A stretch of 64,000 nucleotides of DNA from Georgenia yuyongxinii (GCF_006352065.1 NZ_CP040915.1:3162001-3226000); one strand, 5' to 3'. Numbered from the stretch's first letter, positions 8,199 to 18,111 are shown. Numbers and translations are program-made. Notes: generated from the sequence alone by a model not told the origin.

Positions 8199-9425
8199 CT
8201 ACCGGTCGAGCTCGCCCAGCTTGAGACCCATCGACAGCAGGAGCAGGTCGTCGGGGTCCGCCGGGTCCAGGCCGGTCAGCTCGTGCACGCGACGCAACCG
8301 ATAGGTGACGGTGTTCGGGTGGACGTGGAGCAGGTTCGCGCTGCGAGTCAGGCTGTACCGCGTCTCGTAGAAGGTGCGAAGGGTCTGCACCAACGTGGTG
8401 TTCCGCTCGTCGTCGTACTTCCTGAGCGGGACGAGCGTGTCCTCGATGAGCGAGTGCGAGAAGCGGCTCGCCCGGGCGAGGTGGTCGAGCAGGACCTCAC
8501 GGAAGTGCGTGACCCTGCCGAACCTCTCGAGCGAGACGGCGATCGCCGCCGCTTCCGCGGCCTCGCCGTAGCTCATCTCGATGCCCTGCACACCCTCGTG
8601 CCGGCGCCCGACGCCGACGACGTACTGGTGGAGGCCTACCGCGACCGCCTCGCAGCGTTCCTCGATCTCGCCCTCGCGCTCGGTCGCCGTCGTGGGGTAG
8701 ACGACGACCAGCTCCTGGCCGCGTGCCCCGATGAGCAGCCGTTCCTTGTCCGGACGCAGCTTCTCCCGCACGTGGTCCACGGCCGATCGCAGGGAGTAGG
8801 ACCCGCTGTTGAACCGGTCCTCGGTGTGGAGCACGAGCACGACGTAGGAACCGGACAGCTCCTTGCTCATCGCGGCCAGGCGCCGCTCGACCTCGGCGCT
8901 GGCGGGCGCGTCACCCAGAAGCGCGTCGAGCAGGTCCCCCCGCACGATCGACCTGTCGGCCCGCACCCCGGAGACCTCGGCGAAGAAGGCCTGGGCGACG
9001 ACGACCGACGTGTGGTCGACGTAGGTCATGATCCGCTCCGCGACCTCGAGCCCCGACGCGACCTCGACGGGATCCTCGGGCCGGATGACCGCCTTGATCT
9101 CGTTCCAGACCAGGCGGCCCCAGAGCCGGTACGACTGAAGCAGGCCCTCGATGGACACACCTTGGTGGAACCGACGGACGGCGCTGTCCCGTAGCTGCTC
9201 GTCGAACTCCGGGTCCACGTCGGACAGCGTGGTGATGCTGGTGAGCAGGTGCTCCACCAGGCTCAGGGAGTTGGGCAGGACGTCGTTCTCGATGACCGCC
9301 GCGGACAGCTTCGAGTAGTCCGGCACCTCGGCGCGGTAGACCGCGACGATCCGGGTCGCCAGCTCCTGGCTCAGCTCGATCCGCTGGATCAGCCGGCGGA
9401 TCGTCGAGTCGAGAGATTCGGTCAC
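8199..9425 (-). CDS. PucR-type helix-turn-helix transcriptional regulator
   Basis: This 408-aa regulator has the usual PucR/CdaR layout: an N-terminal helical sensor region (residues 1-150), a central GGDEF-like/PucR region, and a C-terminal HTH. The HTH reads SLTRSANLLHVHPNTVTYRL, followed by RRVHELTG near 360-385. GTG 9425 was chosen because GGAAGG lies six bases upstream; an alternative upstream start at 9455 adds only Arg/Cys-rich residues. Members of this family commonly control catabolism of purines, amino acids or amines. It lies between the amine oxidase (convergent) and the APC permease (same strand, upstream), so these are its likely targets. The permease terminator separates the two genes, so it probably has its own promoter in 9426-9595. 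Confidence 0.85.
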   Translation of the reverse strand: MTESLDSTIRRLIQRIELSQELATRIVAVYRAEVPDYSKLSAAVIENDVLPNSLSLVEHLLTSITTLSDVDPEFDEQLRDSAVRRFHQGVSIEGLLQSYRLWGRLVWNEIKAVIRPEDPVEVASGLEVAERIMTYVDHTSVVVAQAFFAEVSGVRADRSIVRGDLLDALLGDAPASAEVERRLAAMSKELSGSYVVLVLHTEDRFNSGSYSLRSAVDHVREKLRPDKERLLIGARGQELVVVYPTTATEREGEIEERCEAVAVGLHQYVVGVGRRHEGVQGIEMSYGEAAEAAAIAVSLERFGRVTHFREVLLDHLARASRFSHSLIEDTLVPLRKYDDERNTTLVQTLRTFYETRYSLTRSANLLHVHPNTVTYRLRRVHELTGLDPADPDDLLLLSMGLKLGELDR

Positions 9426-9595
9426 GTCGCACCTTCCGCAAGCCCGCCGCCGCACCCGCGCGGCCCACCGCCCCGTGCACAGATGAGCCGGACGTTGGTG
9501 CAGTATGGCCCGCGCCGGCGCGGTCGGTCGTGGAGTCTCAGCGCTACGGCCCCGAACCGGCTGACGGCGCCTGGTCCTGTTCCGGCGGACAACGG

Positions 9596-9639
9596 CGTTG
9601 GGACCGCCGCCCCTCGGTGCGGGTGCAGCGGTCCCAACG
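9596..9639 (-). terminator. Terminator of the APC permease gene
   Basis: A 12-bp perfect stem (CGTTGGGACCGC) with a 20-base GC-rich loop begins 20 bp beyond the permease stop. It separates the permease gene from the PucR-type gene on the same strand. Confidence 0.6.
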
Positions 9640-9658
9640 TCATGTCGGTCGGATCAGG

Positions 9659-11110
9659 TCACTCCAGGGAGATCGGGCGCTTGGCCGCGAGGACCCAGCC
9701 CCCGACGAACGCGGCTCCCAGCAGGCAGAGGATCCCGATCGCGATCGGCTTGGAGTCTCCCACCAGGCCTGGCAAGTTCTGCAGGACCAGGATCGTGACA
9801 CCGACGAGCCCGAGCACCGCCAGACCAGGCGCCACGAACGCCCGTCCCACGCTGTGGGTCAGCTGGCCGGCCTTGCGCTGACGGTTGAAGAACACGAGCA
9901 CGGCGGTGCTCGTACCGAGGAGAAGAAGGATAAAGGCCACGGTGGTCGTGCCGGCGAACCACGCGTAGAGCTGGTTCGCCGGATCGAGCCCGACCAGGGC
10001 GGCACCGATGATGAAGACGATAGCGACGACGGTCAGCATGGCGGACGCCGTGTGGGGCGAGCCGTGCTTGGCGTGCGGCTTCCCGAACAGGGCGGGAAGG
10101 GCGCCGCGGTTCGACAGCGTGAAGGTGTACCGGGTCACGATGTTGTGGAACGAGAGCACGCAGGCGAACAGGCTCGACACGTAGAGCGCCTGGACGAGGT
10201 GGAACGCCATCGTGCCGAGGTAGCGCTCGGTGGCCAGCGGCAGCATCGAGTCCGGGGCCGTCGATGCGACCTCCAGCGCGGCCTGGTCCCCCCACGCGGA
10301 GATCAGCGCCCACGTCGAGATCACGTAGAAGACGCCGATGACGATGACGGCGGTGTACGTCGCGCGCGGGATGGTCCGGTCCGGGTCGCGCGCCTCGTCG
10401 CGGAAGACCGCGGTCGCCTCGAATCCGAGGAACCCGAGGAAGGCGAAGAGCAGCGCCAGGCCCGGCGCTCCCGACAGGACCGTGCTCGGCTCGAGGAAGC
10501 CGGTGGAGAGCCCGCTGTCGCCCCCGGTGACGAACACGGCCGTGTCGAGGGCGACGATGATGACGACCTCGGCGATGAGGAGAACCCCGAGCACACGCTT
10601 GGAGAGGTCGATGTTCCGGTGCCCGAGGTACGCGACCCCGAGGCAGGCGAGGATCGCCCAGAACGCCCAGTGCACGTCCAGCCCCCAAGAGCTGAACAGG
10701 TTGTCCGCGCCCCCGCCGAGGAGCCCGTAGACCGCGATCACCTCGGCCGTGTAGGCCAGGAGAGCGACGAACGCGGCGCCGAAGCCGGTCTTCCTGCCCA
10801 GCCCCGCCCCGATGTACGAGTAGAAGGCACCGGCGTTGCGCACGTAGGGCGTCAGCGCCGTGAACCCGGCTGCGAAGAGCAGCAGGATGATCGCGCCGGC
10901 GGCGAACGCGGCCGGGAAGCCCGCGCCGTTGCCGAAGCCCAGCCCGATGGGCACGGTGCCGCCCATCACCCCCAGGGGCGCGGCCGCCGCGACGACGATG
11001 AAGACGATTCCCCACACTCCGAGCGAACCCCTGAGCCGGGCTCGTTCGGGCCGTTCAGCGACGCCTGCTGCCGGCGGCCCCGCCGGCTCGAAGTCGAGAT
11101 CCTTGGTCAT
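9659..11110 (-). CDS. APC-superfamily amino acid/amine permease
   Basis: A 483-aa inner-membrane transporter with about twelve hydrophobic spans, starting at GSLGVWGIVFIVVAAAAPLG. This is the conserved first helix of APC amino acid permeases, with the unwound Gly-rich binding segment. Later landmarks are the FAFLGFLGFEATAVFRDEARDP helix, with the typical E-A...P-x-R-x-I-P loop (RTIPRATY), and a charged cytoplasmic tail. The ATG at 11110 has GAGGAGG upstream. It probably imports an amino acid or amine by proton symport. The adjacent amine oxidase suggests an amine substrate (phenethylamine, tyramine or an aliphatic amine); that is inference. Confidence 0.88.
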   Translation of the reverse strand: MTKDLDFEPAGPPAAGVAERPERARLRGSLGVWGIVFIVVAAAAPLGVMGGTVPIGLGFGNGAGFPAAFAAGAIILLLFAAGFTALTPYVRNAGAFYSYIGAGLGRKTGFGAAFVALLAYTAEVIAVYGLLGGGADNLFSSWGLDVHWAFWAILACLGVAYLGHRNIDLSKRVLGVLLIAEVVIIVALDTAVFVTGGDSGLSTGFLEPSTVLSGAPGLALLFAFLGFLGFEATAVFRDEARDPDRTIPRATYTAVIVIGVFYVISTWALISAWGDQAALEVASTAPDSMLPLATERYLGTMAFHLVQALYVSSLFACVLSFHNIVTRYTFTLSNRGALPALFGKPHAKHGSPHTASAMLTVVAIVFIIGAALVGLDPANQLYAWFAGTTTVAFILLLLGTSTAVLVFFNRQRKAGQLTHSVGRAFVAPGLAVLGLVGVTILVLQNLPGLVGDSKPIAIGILCLLGAAFVGGWVLAAKRPISLE

Positions 11111-11225
11111 TTCCTGCCTCCTCGATGCGCCACGCTGCGCTCATCGGACCTGCATTGTCGGACAGGGAACCGAACGTCCCTTGACCTCGTGGCGACCATA
11201 GGGCGGCCAGTTTGGGCTGTCTGTA

Positions 11226-11236
11226 GAGAAATTCTC
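11226..11236. promoter_or_regulatory. Short AT-rich palindrome in divergent promoter region
   Basis: GAGAAATTCTC is an 11-bp palindrome in the 287-bp gap between the divergent APC permease and 4-TM protein genes. It is an AT-rich island in high-GC sequence and could be an operator. The rest of the gap shows no gene; a TTGACC near 11181 could be a -35 box. Confidence 0.3.
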
Positions 11237-11397
11237 AACACTTGACACTTCGACCTCGTGAATCACGCAAGAGGCGCCACATATGGCGGCGCTCCGCAAA
11301 GAACGAGGCGCCCCCCTGCAAAGGACGCGAGGACTCCGGCAAACGTTCTCGATTTCCCCAGTTCCACCGCGGTGCGCGTGCCACTACGACTAGTCCT

Positions 11398-11820
11398 ATG
11401 AACTTCGAGAAATCCGGCAAGGTTGCCGCATTGATCGCGGGCGCCAGCGTCGTCGCCCACCTCGTCGCGGCTGTGCAGATGCCCCTGCAGGGGTTCGGCA
11501 CCGCACTGATGCTGGTGATGGCGTTCGGGTGCCTCGTGTGCGTATGGCACCTGTGGAAGGCACCGAGCGCCAGGCGATGGGCCCAGACGTTGCTGATGTA
11601 CGGCGCCATGCTGCTGGCGCACCTGCTCATACCGATGGACCACATGCACGGACACCACGGACACGAGGCGAGCGGCGGGTCCACCATGCTCTCCCTGAGC
11701 CTGGCCCTGATGGTCGTCATGGCCGTCGTCGCCGCCGTCAACCTTCTGCTCCTCGCGATCCGGCACAGCGGCGCCCCCCGCCGAACGGCGGCACCCGTTC
11801 CCGAGGCCTCACGGCCCTGA
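11398..11820 (+). CDS. Small four-helix membrane protein with His-rich loop
   Basis: I do not recognise this 140-aa protein. It has four hydrophobic spans (about residues 8-28, 34-50, 64-82 and 95-122). The loop between spans 3 and 4 reads MDHMHGHHGHEASGG, a cluster of His and Met typical of metal contact. No Shine-Dalgarno is visible before ATG 11398, and the transcript may be leaderless. An in-frame upstream extension to 11242 is polar and Arg-rich and unlikely to be translated. It lies 44 bp ahead of the aldehyde dehydrogenase operon and may be co-transcribed. Copper handling for the nearby amine oxidase is a speculation only. Confidence 0.6.
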   Translation: MNFEKSGKVAALIAGASVVAHLVAAVQMPLQGFGTALMLVMAFGCLVCVWHLWKAPSARRWAQTLLMYGAMLLAHLLIPMDHMHGHHGHEASGGSTMLSLSLALMVVMAVVAAVNLLLLAIRHSGAPRRTAAPVPEASRP

Positions 11821-11864
11821 CCGGTCCAGCTCACACTCAGCCCGCGCCCAACGAAGGGATACCC

Positions 11865-13373
11865 ATGACCGCCATCGACACCCGGCCTCACGACATCAGC
11901 GACATCCTCGAGCGAGAGCCCAAGCTGCTCATCGACGGGGAGCTCGTGGACTCCCACTCGGGCGAGACGCTCGACGTCCTCGACCCCGCCACCGGGCAGA
12001 AGGTCGCGACCGCGGCGTCCGCGGACGCCACCGACGTCGACCGGGCCGTCCGTGCCGCCCACCGCGCCTTCGACCTCAGGGCACCGTGGCGGCGGATGAG
12101 CGCGCTGGACCGCGGGCGGGCGATCATCCGACTCGCACGGCTCGTCGAGCAGCACGCCGACGAGCTGGCCGAGATCGAGGTCGTCGACGGCGGCTGGCTG
12201 CGCCAGGCGGCACGCGACGTCGAGATCGACCTGACGGTCCGGCACCTGGACTACTTCGGTGGCTGGCCCACGAAGATCGAGGGCAACACCATCCCCGTCT
12301 CCATCCCGGACGTGATGGTGCGCACCGAGCGCGAGCCGGTCGGCGTCGTCGCCCAGATCGTGCCGTGGAACTACCCGCTGCTCATGGCGATCTGGAAGGT
12401 CGCGCCTGCGCTGGCCGCGGGCTGCACCATCGTCCTCAAGCCGGCGGAGAACACCCCCCTGATCGCCATGCGGCTCGGTGAGCTGGCGCTCGAGGCGGGT
12501 ATCCCCCCCGGTGTCCTCAACATTCTCCCGGGCCTCGGCAGCGTCGCCGGGGAGGCCCTGGTCGAGCACCCGCTGGTGGACAAGGTGGCGTTCACCGGGT
12601 CGACCGCCGTCGGCACCCACATCGCCGCGAAGTGCGCGCCGATGGTCAAGCGCGTCACCCTCGAGATGGGCGGCAAGAGCCCGAACATCATCTTCGGTGA
12701 CGCCCCGCTCGAGTCCGCCGTGGCCGGCGCCGCGTCAGCGATCTTCTTCAACGCCGGGCAGGCCTGCTCGGCGGGGTCGCGCCTGTACGTGGAGTCCGGG
12801 ATCTTCGACGACGTCGTGGCGGGCCTCGCGGACACCGCAGATCGCATGGTCGTCGGACCGGGCAGCGACCCCCGCTCCCAGGTCGGCCCGCTCATCAGCG
12901 GCCGGCAGCTGGACCGGGTCCGCTCCTACATCGACGACACGGTCGAGCGCGGCGGACGTGCCGTCGCCGGCGGCTCCGGCACACCCGACGGCGTCGACCC
13001 CTCCGGGTACTTCGTCCGGCCGACGGTCCTGGTCGACGTGGACGAGACCATGCCGGCCGTCCGGGAGGAGATCTTCGGACCGGTCGTCGTCGTCCAGCCC
13101 TTCGACACCCTGGAGGACATCGCCCGCCGTGCCAACGACTCCGACTACGGGCTGGCGGCGGGGATCTGGACCCGGGACATCGGCCGCGCCAACACCCTCG
13201 CCGGGATGCTGCGCGCCGGTTCGGTCTACATCAACACCTACGGTCTGACCGACGCGGCCGCCCCCTTCGGCGGCTTCCGGCGGTCGGGGTACGGACGCGA
13301 CATGGGCCACCAGAACCTCGAGTCCTACCTCGAGACGCGGACCGTGTGGACCGCGCTGGACGGCGAAGGCTGA
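11865..13373 (+). CDS. NAD(P)-dependent aldehyde dehydrogenase
   Basis: This 502-aa enzyme has all hallmarks of the ALDH superfamily: the PWNYPL segment ([16 protein letters not shown]), the general-base Glu267 in LEMGGKSP and the nucleophile Cys301 in GQACSAGS. It oxidises an aldehyde to the acid. The ATG at 11865 has GAAGGG upstream; longer readings have no coding character. It is the first gene of a compact operon (gap of 2 bp to the next gene) and could take the aldehyde made by the amine oxidase at 6117-8090, though nothing ties the two directly. Confidence 0.92.
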   Translation: MTAIDTRPHDISDILEREPKLLIDGELVDSHSGETLDVLDPATGQKVATAASADATDVDRAVRAAHRAFDLRAPWRRMSALDRGRAIIRLARLVEQHADELAEIEVVDGGWLRQAARDVEIDLTVRHLDYFGGWPTKIEGNTIPVSIPDVMVRTEREPVGVVAQIVPWNYPLLMAIWKVAPALAAGCTIVLKPAENTPLIAMRLGELALEAGIPPGVLNILPGLGSVAGEALVEHPLVDKVAFTGSTAVGTHIAAKCAPMVKRVTLEMGGKSPNIIFGDAPLESAVAGAASAIFFNAGQACSAGSRLYVESGIFDDVVAGLADTADRMVVGPGSDPRSQVGPLISGRQLDRVRSYIDDTVERGGRAVAGGSGTPDGVDPSGYFVRPTVLVDVDETMPAVREEIFGPVVVVQPFDTLEDIARRANDSDYGLAAGIWTRDIGRANTLAGMLRAGSVYINTYGLTDAAAPFGGFRRSGYGRDMGHQNLESYLETRTVWTALDGEG

Positions 13374-13375
13374 CC

Positions 13376-15349
13376 ATGACGATCTCACCAGTCAAGGACG
13401 TCGCCGTGGACACCGGCAAGGTCATGTGGTCGCCTGACCCGGCGGAGGCGGCGGAGAGCAACCTCGCCCGGTTCATGGCGGCCACCGGCTTCCCGGGCGC
13501 GGCGTACGACGAGCTGCATGCCTGGTCGGTCGCAGAGCCGGGCGAGTTCTGGTCGGCGGTATGGGAGTTCACGGGCGTCGTCGGCGACCGGGGAGCCACC
13601 GCGTTCGTCCGGGACCAGGACGCGCCGATGACGGGGTCCCGCTTCTTCCCGGACGCGACGCTCAACCTGGCCGAGAACCTGCTCCAGGGCCCGGCCGACG
13701 CCGTCGCTGTCCTCCAGGCCGACGAGACGGGCGCCGTCACCGAGGTCACCCGGGACGAGCTGCGCATCCGGGTGGGCCGGGCGCAGCGGATGCTCGCCGG
13801 GCTCGGGGTCCAGCCCGGGGACCGGGTGGCCGGCATCCTGCCGAACACGGTGGACGCTCTTACCCACACGCTGGCCGCGCTGTCCCTCGGTGCCATCTGG
13901 ACCTCGTGCGCCCCTGAGTTCGGGGTGCAGGGGGTGCTCGACCGGTTCGGGCAGGTCGACCCGGCTGTGCTCGTGGTCTCCGCGGGGTACGTGTACAACG
14001 GCAGGCGCCACTCGCTCGTCGACAAGGGCCTCAAGGTGGGGGCGGCGCTGCCGGGGCTCCGGCACGTGGTCATCCTGGGCGGGACGTCGTCCGCGTCGAC
14101 GACCGGCACCGCGCGCGTGCACGGCGCGGCCGACCTCACCGACGAGCTCGAGACGGCGCCGCAGTTCCGGCGTCTGCCCTTCGACCACCCGGCCTACATC
14201 GTCTACACGTCCGGCACCACGGGGCTGCCGAAGTCGATCGTGCACCGAGCCGGCGGGGTGCTCCTGAACACCGTCAAGGAGCACGTGCTCCACGGTGACG
14301 TCCGGCCCGGGGACCGGATGCTCTACTTCACCAACACCGCCTGGATGATGTACCACTGGTCGATCGCGGCGCTGGCCTGCGGTGCCTCGGTGGTGCTCTA
14401 CGACGGCGCGGCCATCCCCAAGGACGACCCGGCGGTCCTCTTCCGCCTGGTCCAGGACACCCGCGCCACCCACTTCGGCACGTCGCCGAAGTACCTGGCC
14501 ACCCAGGACAAGCTCGGGATCAGGCCCCAGGACACCTTCCAGCTCGAGCGGCTGCGGATGATCTGCTCGGCGGGCGCCCCGCTCACCGACGACCACTTCG
14601 CCTACGTCTACGGCGCGGTCAAGCAGGACCTCATCCTGGCGTCCATCTCCGGCGGCACCGAGATCCTCGGCTGCTTCGTCCTCGGCAACCCGCTGCTCCC
14701 GGTGCGTAGCGGAGAGATCCAGTGCAAGGGGCTGGGCCTGGCCGTCGCGACACTCGACGACCGGCAGGTCCCGGTCATCGGGCGGCCCGGCGACCTGGTG
14801 TGCACCGAGCCGTTCCCCTCGATGCCGCTGCGCTTCTGGGGCGAGGACGGGTGGGAGCGGTACGTGGGCACCTACTTCGCCACCAAGCCCGAGGTCTGGT
14901 ACCACGGCGACCTCGCGGAGATTCGCCCGCACGGCGGAGTGGTCGTCTCGGGCCGCACGGACACCACCCTGAAGCCGGGCGGTGTGCGCATCGGCACCAG
15001 CGAGATCTACCGCGTCGTCGAGACCACCCCCGGTGTCGCCGACTCCGTCGTCGTCGGCTTCCCGGTCGAGGACGACATGGAGATCTGGCTCTTCGTGGTC
15101 CCCGAGGCGGGCCGGAGCGTCGACTACGCCGAGGTGCGGCACCGGCTGCGCACGCAGGCGTCCCCGCGGCACGTCCCGGCCCGGATCTTCACGGTCCCGG
15201 CCGTGCCGTACAACCTCGCAGGGAAGAAGGTCGAGGCGGCCGTGCTGCAGACCCTCCTGGGCAAGGAGATCAAGAACCGGGAGTCCCTCGTGGACGCGGG
15301 AGACCTCGAGCACTACCGGCTCGAGATGCTCACGGAGGTCGTGGCATGA
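13376..15349 (+). CDS. aacS: Acetoacetyl-CoA synthetase (acetoacetate-CoA ligase)
   Basis: A 657-aa member of the acyl-adenylate family. The N terminus (VMWSPDPAEAAESNLARFM) is the acetoacetate-CoA ligase signature. The AMP-binding P-loop YTSGTTGLPKSIVH lies near residue 275, followed by WMMYHWSIAAL and the FWGEDGWERY...YHGDLAEI region. The C-terminal lysine loop is in YNLAGKKVE. Known members convert acetoacetate plus ATP and CoA to acetoacetyl-CoA. In this operon the product can feed the thiolases. The ATG at 13376 follows the ALDH stop by two bases. A related beta-keto acid as true substrate is possible. Confidence 0.92.
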   Translation: MTISPVKDVAVDTGKVMWSPDPAEAAESNLARFMAATGFPGAAYDELHAWSVAEPGEFWSAVWEFTGVVGDRGATAFVRDQDAPMTGSRFFPDATLNLAENLLQGPADAVAVLQADETGAVTEVTRDELRIRVGRAQRMLAGLGVQPGDRVAGILPNTVDALTHTLAALSLGAIWTSCAPEFGVQGVLDRFGQVDPAVLVVSAGYVYNGRRHSLVDKGLKVGAALPGLRHVVILGGTSSASTTGTARVHGAADLTDELETAPQFRRLPFDHPAYIVYTSGTTGLPKSIVHRAGGVLLNTVKEHVLHGDVRPGDRMLYFTNTAWMMYHWSIAALACGASVVLYDGAAIPKDDPAVLFRLVQDTRATHFGTSPKYLATQDKLGIRPQDTFQLERLRMICSAGAPLTDDHFAYVYGAVKQDLILASISGGTEILGCFVLGNPLLPVRSGEIQCKGLGLAVATLDDRQVPVIGRPGDLVCTEPFPSMPLRFWGEDGWERYVGTYFATKPEVWYHGDLAEIRPHGGVVVSGRTDTTLKPGGVRIGTSEIYRVVETTPGVADSVVVGFPVEDDMEIWLFVVPEAGRSVDYAEVRHRLRTQASPRHVPARIFTVPAVPYNLAGKKVEAAVLQTLLGKEIKNRESLVDAGDLEHYRLEMLTEVVA

Positions 15350-16494
15350 GCGGGGCCATCGTCGGCATCGGGGAGCTCGCCCCGCGGCGGTACTCCGAAG
15401 GGGCCACCACGCTGAGCATGCTGGCCGAGGCCAGCATCCGCGCCATCACCGATGCCGGGCTGACGCCCGACGCCGTCGACGGCCTGCTGGTGGGGCCGCA
15501 GGTGGGCGAGACACCCCAGCACGTGCCGGCCACCGTGGCGGAGTACCTGGGGCTGCGGCCGACGATGGCCGGCATCGTCGACCTCGGCGGGGCGACCGCC
15601 GCGGGCATGGCCTGGCGCGCGGCCGCGGCGATCGAGGCGGGGATGTGCGAGACGGTGCTGTGCGTCCTGGGCAACGTCAACGAGCGCGGCCGCAGCGCAC
15701 GCTCCCCGAACCGCAACCCCATCCGGGAGTTCGACGTCCCGTTCGGGGCGTCCGGGGCGAACACCTCCTATGCGTTCCTCGCCAGCCGGCACATGGCCGA
15801 GTACGGCACCACGAGCGAGCAGCTCGCCCGGCCGGTCGTGGCCCAGCGGCACAACGCCCAGCTCAACCCGGCGGCCGTGTTCCACGGCCAGCCGCTGACG
15901 GTCGAGGATGTTCTCGCCTCGCCGATGGTCGTCGAGCCGCTCCGGCTCCTGGAGATCGTCATGCCGTGCGCGGGGGCCGCGGCGTTCGTGGTCACGAGCG
16001 AGAAGCGGGCCAGGTCGTTCCCGCACCCGGCCGTGCTCATCGCCGGAGCGGGCGAGAAGGTGACCCACCGCGCCATGTCCTCCGCGCCGTCGCTGACGTC
16101 CGGGCCCCTGAAGCCCGCCATCGCGCGGGCGTACGCCCAGAGCGGCACCGGGCCCGCGGACATGGACCTCATGCAGCTCTACGACTGCTACTCCATCGTC
16201 ATCGCGATCACCCTCGAGGACGCGCAGGTCTGCGCCCCGGGCCAGTCCGGGCCGTGGATGGCGGAGCACGACCTCACCTGGGCCGGCGACACACCGCTGA
16301 ACACCCACGGCGGGCAGCTCTCGTTCGGCCAGGCCGACCTGGCCGGCGGGATGTCCCACATCACCGAGGCGGTGGTCCAGCTGCGCCACCAGGCGGGCGA
16401 GCGCCAGGTGCGCGACGCCGGCACCGCGCTGGTGACCGGCAACGGCGCCACCCTGAGCGAAGCCACCGCGCTCGTGCTGCGGCGCGCGGACTAG
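15346..16494 (+). CDS. SCP2/lipid-transfer-type thiolase-fold protein
   Basis: A 382-aa thiolase-fold protein that overlaps the previous gene by ATGA. It contains the thiolase-like blocks AGIVDLGGATAAGMAWRAAAA, MQLYDCYSIVIAITLE and NTHGGQLSFGQADLAGGM. The usual nucleophilic Cys of biosynthetic or degradative thiolases is not in its place; the block around GMCETVLCVLGNVNERG differs. This matches the SCP2-type thiolases that partner with a Zn-ribbon/OB (DUF35) protein, as seen here in the next gene. In steroid and other pathways such pairs act as thiolase or retro-aldolase complexes. Substrate is unknown. Confidence 0.85.
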   Translation: MSGAIVGIGELAPRRYSEGATTLSMLAEASIRAITDAGLTPDAVDGLLVGPQVGETPQHVPATVAEYLGLRPTMAGIVDLGGATAAGMAWRAAAAIEAGMCETVLCVLGNVNERGRSARSPNRNPIREFDVPFGASGANTSYAFLASRHMAEYGTTSEQLARPVVAQRHNAQLNPAAVFHGQPLTVEDVLASPMVVEPLRLLEIVMPCAGAAAFVVTSEKRARSFPHPAVLIAGAGEKVTHRAMSSAPSLTSGPLKPAIARAYAQSGTGPADMDLMQLYDCYSIVIAITLEDAQVCAPGQSGPWMAEHDLTWAGDTPLNTHGGQLSFGQADLAGGMSHITEAVVQLRHQAGERQVRDAGTALVTGNGATLSEATALVLRRAD

Positions 16495-16504
16495 AGGAGA
16501 CCCG

Positions 16505-16927
16505 ATGGACAAGACGATCCCGTTCCCGGCCCCGACCCCCACCCCGATCAGCCAGCCGTTCTGGGACGGCGCGGCCGAGCAGGAGCTGCGCTTCCAGCGC
16601 TGCCGATCCTGTGAGAGCGCCATCTTCCCGCCCCGGGCGCACTGCCCGCGGTGCTGGCACGCCGACCTGACGTGGGAGGTGAGCGGCGGGCGCGGCCGGC
16701 TCGCCTCCCGCGCGGTCGTCCACAAGCCCGGCCATCCGGCCTTCGCTGCGCTGGCGCCCTTCGCGCTGGCGCTCGTGGACCTGGACGAGGGCTTCCGGAT
16801 GCTCACGCGCCTGGTGGGTCCCGGCGCGGACGAGCTCCCGGTGGAGGCACCGGTACAGGTGCGCTGGGAGCCGCAGGGCGACGTGACCCTGCCGCTGTTC
16901 GGCACTGACGACGGCGAGCTGTCGTGA
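16505..16927 (+). CDS. Zn-ribbon/OB-fold (DUF35) partner protein
   Basis: A 140-aa protein with a rubredoxin-like zinc ribbon CRSCESAIFPPRAHCPRCW (residues ~31-49) followed by an OB-fold (RLASRAVVHKPGHPAF...FALALVDLDEGFRMLTRLVG). Proteins of this type are obligate partners of SCP2-type thiolases and bind acyl-CoA. ATG 16505 follows GAGGAGACCCG. Its stop overlaps the GTG of the next thiolase, so it lies between two thiolase genes and probably forms a complex with the upstream one. Confidence 0.9.
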   Translation: MDKTIPFPAPTPTPISQPFWDGAAEQELRFQRCRSCESAIFPPRAHCPRCWHADLTWEVSGGRGRLASRAVVHKPGHPAFAALAPFALALVDLDEGFRMLTRLVGPGADELPVEAPVQVRWEPQGDVTLPLFGTDDGELS

Positions 16928-18096
16928 CGACGGCGGAGCGCACCCCCGTCCTGCTCGACGGCGTGCGCACGCCCTTCGGCAAGTACCTCAAGGGGCTGAG
17001 CACGCTGCCCTCCCGTGAGCTCGGTGCCCAGGCGCTGCGCGCCCTGCTGGAGCGGCACGAACATCTGCGCCGCTGCGACGGGGTGCTCCTGGCCCAGGTG
17101 CTCCAGGGCGGGCAGGGGCAGAACCCGGCCCGGCAGGTGGCGGCGAGCGCCGGTGTCGACCCGATCGTGCCGGCCCTGACCCTCAACAACGTCTGCCTGG
17201 GCGGCATGGCCGCGGTGGCGGACGCGTCCCGGCGGGTCCGCCTCGGCGAGGGGACGTCGTACGTGGTGGGCGGGGTCGACTCGATGAGCCGGGCCCCGCA
17301 TGTCGGCTACCTGCGCCAGGGCGCCTCGATGAGCGGCCTGAACCTCATCGACTCGCTGTCCACCGACGGGCTGTGGTGCGCACTCGTCGACGAGTCCATG
17401 GGCGTGCTCTCCGAGCGGGCGAACGCCGAGCTGGACATCGACCGGCACGTCCAGGACGACATCGCCCTGCGCTCCCACGAGCGCGCGGCGGCGGCCCGCG
17501 ACGCCGGCCGGCTCGCCGAGGAGATCGTCACCGTGCACGTGGACGGACGCACGGTCGAGCACGACGAGGGCATCAGAGACACGAGCCGCGAGCGCCTGGC
17601 CGCGCTCCGGCCGGCGTTCGCCGAGGACGGCACCATCACGGCCGGCAACTCCTCGCAGATGACCGACGGCGCGTCGATCGGTGCCGTGACCTCAGCGGCC
17701 GCCGCGGAGCGTGCGGGGACGCGGCCGCTCGCGCGGATCGCCGGCTACGCCGAGGTCGCCGGCCCGGACGCCTCCTTGCACCTCAAGCCGGCGGTCGCCG
17801 TGGAGCAGGTGCTCGAGCGTGCCGGCGTGCCGCTGAGCGCCGTGGCTCTGCTGGAGATCAACGAGGCCTTCGCCGGCGTCGTGGAGGCCAGCCGCCGTCG
17901 CCTGTCCGTCCCGCTGGACATCGTCAACCCCAACGGCGGCGCGATCGCCCTGGGCCACCCGCTCGGCGGAACCGGCTTCCGGCTGGTGCTCACCCTCGCC
18001 CGCGAGCTGGCCCGGCGGGGCGAACGCTACGGCGTGGCCAGCATGTGCGGCGGCGGCGGGCAAGGCGCCGCCGTCCTCCTGGAGAACCTCAACTAG
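16924..18096 (+). CDS. Thiolase (acetyl-CoA acetyltransferase family)
   Basis: A complete 390-aa thiolase. Catalytic residues are visible: Cys91 in NNVCLGGMAA, the NEAFAG loop, His345 in GHPLGGTG and Cys375 in SMCGGGGQG. It should cleave a 3-ketoacyl-CoA with CoA, for example acetoacetyl-CoA to two acetyl-CoA, or run the reverse. The GTG start at 16924 overlaps the preceding stop (GTGA). Following acetoacetyl-CoA synthetase in the same operon, it completes a route from a beta-keto acid to acetyl-CoA. Confidence 0.93.
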   Translation: MTTAERTPVLLDGVRTPFGKYLKGLSTLPSRELGAQALRALLERHEHLRRCDGVLLAQVLQGGQGQNPARQVAASAGVDPIVPALTLNNVCLGGMAAVADASRRVRLGEGTSYVVGGVDSMSRAPHVGYLRQGASMSGLNLIDSLSTDGLWCALVDESMGVLSERANAELDIDRHVQDDIALRSHERAAAARDAGRLAEEIVTVHVDGRTVEHDEGIRDTSRERLAALRPAFAEDGTITAGNSSQMTDGASIGAVTSAAAAERAGTRPLARIAGYAEVAGPDASLHLKPAVAVEQVLERAGVPLSAVALLEINEAFAGVVEASRRRLSVPLDIVNPNGGAIALGHPLGGTGFRLVLTLARELARRGERYGVASMCGGGGQGAAVLLENLN

Positions 18097-18111
18097 CAAA
18101 GGGGCACGACC

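Noticed and set aside
13385-15313. 642-codon minus-strand frame opposite acetoacetyl-CoA synthetase
   Set aside because: Same reason: real gene on the plus strand with adenylation motifs.
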